The notes beneath the pieces are model-generated. The model saw only the letters and a list, made by a program, of their open reading frames with translations, was not told where the DNA came from and ran no database searches. Of a DNA stretch of 64,000 nucleotides, positions 61,965 through 64,000 are shown piece after piece. The position numbers were made by a program, and so were the translations under genes. Each line of letters starts with the position of its first letter. Positions within the stretch are counted from its first letter, which is position 1. Origin of the DNA: Actinophytocola xinjiangensis (lineage in GTDB: Bacteria > Actinomycetota > Actinomycetes > Mycobacteriales > Pseudonocardiaceae). Where the stretch lies: positions 930,001 through 994,000 of the forward strand of contig NZ_MSIF01000001.1 in assembly GCF_001921215.1 (NCBI RefSeq), read 5' to 3'.

Positions 61965-64000
61965 GTGCGCAACATCCTGATCTGTCTGCCCTACGGCGGT
62001 GCCGGCGCGTCCGCCTTCCATGCGTGGCACGCGCTCGTCCCGCCGGGGGTCCTGGTCCTGCCGGTGGTGTTGCCCGGCCGGGAGGAGAGGTTCGACGAGC
62101 CGCCGCTGACCACCGTCGGCGCGGCGGTCGCCGACATCGCCGGTCAGCTGGCGGGGGAGCTGCGCGGCGGGGACCGCGTCGTGGTGTTCGGCCACAGCCT
62201 CGGCGCCGTGCTGGCCGACGAACTCGCGCACACCCTGACCAGAACATCCACTGTGGACGTTCTGGCGGTGGTCGTCAGCGGGTCGCCGGATCCCTGGCAC
62301 GGCCGCACCGAACGAGCCACCGGCCTGCCCGACGACGAGTTCCTGGCGGCGCTGACCCGGATCGTGGGCTACACGCACCCCGCGCTGGCCGACCAGGACG
62401 TACGCGAACTGGTGCTGCCGGTGTTGCGGGCCGACATCGCGATGCACGAGAACCACCGCCCCACCCACCACGATCCGCTGGACGTGCCCGTCACGGCCGT
62501 ACGCGGCCGGGACGACCAGCTGGTCAGCGCGGCCGCGACCGAGGGATGGGCCGCGGCGACCACCTCGGCGTTCGACACCGTCGAGGTCGACGGCGGCCAC
62601 ATGTACCTCGTGGACGACCCCGGCCCGCTGGTGGCGTTGATCGCGGCGCGGTTCCCGACCACCGTGGACGCCACGTTCCGGGCGGTGGCCAGGGCGCGGC
62701 CGGACGCCACCGCGCTGGTGTGCGGCGACGACGTGCTGACCTACCGCGCACTCGACGCGCGCACCGACCGGTTCGCCGCCGCCCTGCGCGCGTCCGGCGC
62801 CCGGCCGGGAGACCGCGTCGCGGTCTGCCTCGCGCGGTCGACCGACCTGGTGTGCGTGCTGGTCGCCGTGCTCAAGGCGGGCGGCGTGTACGTGCCCATG
62901 GATCCGGCCAACCCGACCGCACGCCTGCGGTACCTCGTCGAGGACGCCGCCCCTCGCCTGGTCGTCACCGACCGGGACGACTTCCCGGCCGCCAGGGTGC
63001 TGCGGCCGGCCGACCTGGACACCGGCCACGGCGCACCCGGCGACCCTGGGACCACGGGAGACAGTCCCGCCTACGTCATCCACACCTCGGGGTCGACCGG
63101 CCGGCCCAAGGGTGTCGTGGTGGCGCACCGCAACGTCCTCGCGCTGCTCGCCGGCACCACCGGCGACTTCGCCCTCACCGTGACCGACACGTGGACGATG
63201 TTCCACTCCAGTGCGTTCGACTTCTCCGTCTGGGAGATGTGGGGCGCGTTGCTCACCGGCGCCCGGCTGGTCGTCGTTCCCTACTGGGTCTCCCGCTCAC
63301 CTGGGGAGTTCCACCGGCTGCTGGCCGTCGAGCGGGTGACCGTGCTGTGCCAGACGCCCTCGGCGTTCGCGCAGCTGCTCCACGCCGACCGGCGCGGCGA
63401 GGCGGAGCTGTCGGTGCGGTTGCTGATCTTCGGCGGCGAACCCCTGGACACCCGGATACTGCTCGACTGGTTCGACCGCCACCCGGAGGAGCACTGTCGG
63501 GTGGTCAACATGTACGGCATCACCGAGACCACCGTCCACGTCACCGCACAGACCCTCACCCGCCGGTCCGCCGCCGCCGGCACGCGGTCGGTCGGCCGGC
63601 CGCTCCCCGGCTGGACCGTGTCACTGCGCGACGAGCACGGCGCCCCGGTCCCCGACGGTGCTACCGGGGAGATCCACGTCGGCGGGGCCGGTGTCGCACT
63701 GGGCTACCTCGACCGGCCGGAGCTGACCGCCGCCCGGTTCCTGACCGGCCAGGACGGCGACCGTGTCTACCGCAGCGGCGACGCGGGCCGGTTCCTCCCG
63801 GACGGGCGACTCGAACACCTCGGCCGGCTCGACGGACAGGTCAAGATCCGGGGCTACCGGATCGAGCTGGACGAGATCCGCAACGTCCTGCTGGAGGACC
63901 CGGACGTCACGGCGGCCGCGGTGGTCGTCGGCGGCCGGCCGGGCGACCCGGCGACGGCTCGGCTCGACGCCTACGTCGTGTGCCGCGACCGGTCCGACGA
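61965..64000 (+). CDS. Thioesterase-adenylation fusion protein, C-terminus cut by window edge
   Basis: 678 residues visible from a GTG at 61965 with GAGGAG 6 nt upstream. The reading frame is open to the edge. The first 225 residues are a type II (GrsT-like) thioesterase: LICLPYGGAGASAF, FGHSLG with Ser78, and GGHMYLVD with His212. An A domain follows (about 230 onward) with HTSGSTGRPKG and FDFSVWEMW. By eye the pocket reads D-F-W-C-I-G-M-V-H, one change from the known threonine code. The chain continues into the C-terminal A subdomain. It follows the PKS by 9 nt. It may load the carrier of the A-less C-T module in trans, or continue into another module beyond the edge. Confidence 0.9.
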   Translation, partial: MRNILICLPYGGAGASAFHAWHALVPPGVLVLPVVLPGREERFDEPPLTTVGAAVADIAGQLAGELRGGDRVVVFGHSLGAVLADELAHTLTRTSTVDVLAVVVSGSPDPWHGRTERATGLPDDEFLAALTRIVGYTHPALADQDVRELVLPVLRADIAMHENHRPTHHDPLDVPVTAVRGRDDQLVSAAATEGWAAATTSAFDTVEVDGGHMYLVDDPGPLVALIAARFPTTVDATFRAVARARPDATALVCGDDVLTYRALDARTDRFAAALRASGARPGDRVAVCLARSTDLVCVLVAVLKAGGVYVPMDPANPTARLRYLVEDAAPRLVVTDRDDFPAARVLRPADLDTGHGAPGDPGTTGDSPAYVIHTSGSTGRPKGVVVAHRNVLALLAGTTGDFALTVTDTWTMFHSSAFDFSVWEMWGALLTGARLVVVPYWVSRSPGEFHRLLAVERVTVLCQTPSAFAQLLHADRRGEAELSVRLLIFGGEPLDTRILLDWFDRHPEEHCRVVNMYGITETTVHVTAQTLTRRSAAAGTRSVGRPLPGWTVSLRDEHGAPVPDGATGEIHVGGAGVALGYLDRPELTAARFLTGQDGDRVYRSGDAGRFLPDGRLEHLGRLDGQVKIRGYRIELDEIRNVLLEDPDVTAAAVVVGGRPGDPATARLDAYVVCRDRSD

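Noticed and set aside
60255-63206. Long minus-strand frame opposite the PKS and TE-A genes
   Set aside because: Same shadow effect. The plus strand has complete KS, AT, carrier and TE motifs with overlapping start and stop codons.

Overview
The window is GC-rich DNA (about 70% G+C, strong third-position GC) from a filamentous-type actinomycete. F420-dependent and SARP/MbtH-type genes, TTA-containing genes, an ECF42-type sigma factor with YCII partner, an AfsR-like regulator, NACHT and subtilase families and leaderless promoters fit the Pseudonocardiales/Streptomyces world. I cannot name the genus from sequence alone. No rRNA, tRNA, insertion sequence, CRISPR array or origin is visible.

Layout. 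1-3.7 kb: two peptidoglycan-binding cell-wall proteins (one cut by the window edge), a secreted SGNH esterase with ricin-type lectin, and an ankyrin protein. 3.8-7.6 kb: a small membrane protein and a 1080-residue secreted subtilase. 7.9-10.3 kb: a cold-shock protein with strong tandem terminators, a secreted I36-like protein behind a near-perfect inverted repeat, and an NmrA-like reductase divergent from a TetR regulator. 10.3-15.2 kb: an SRPBCC / ECF42 sigma / YCII set, an MFS exporter and a DUF5685 protein with a 22-cysteine tail. 15.3-18.6 kb: deaminase plus F420 oxidoreductase opposite an Lrp regulator, then VOC plus SnoaL proteins opposite a TetR regulator with a clear operator. 18.7-26.8 kb: two tandem giant subtilases, one with a seven-bladed propeller and the other with a GATase-like domain at the same place.

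27.1-37.5 kb: a leaderless TTA-containing P450, then a Tat-exported three-subunit molybdo-hydroxylase operon that diverges from a six-gene operon of envelope proteins ending in a histidine kinase and NarL-type regulator. The two operons share a strikingly symmetric bidirectional promoter (32240-32358) with the two start codons equidistant from its centre. I regard this as the best candidate for an undescribed system in the window.

37.5-50.4 kb: a second M23-type protein, a TetR/epimerase pair with duplicated operators, a membrane NACHT NTPase with a DUF6801-like surface protein, a PhoX-type phosphatase behind PHO-box-like repeats, a TetR/MmcQ pair opposite a SnoaL protein and a hydrolase homologue lacking its catalytic Ser and His, further hydrolase and hypothetical genes, and an MFS exporter.

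50.4-64.0 kb: the left part of a biosynthetic gene cluster: ferredoxin (with the exporter just downstream), a SARP/AfsR-type activator, MbtH and SDR genes, a C-A-T-C-T NRPS, a KS-AT-T-TE PKS, and a thioesterase-adenylation fusion running off the right edge. The NRPS ends with a C-T module that has no A domain, and the TE-A protein may load it in trans. The natural product is not identifiable from this part.
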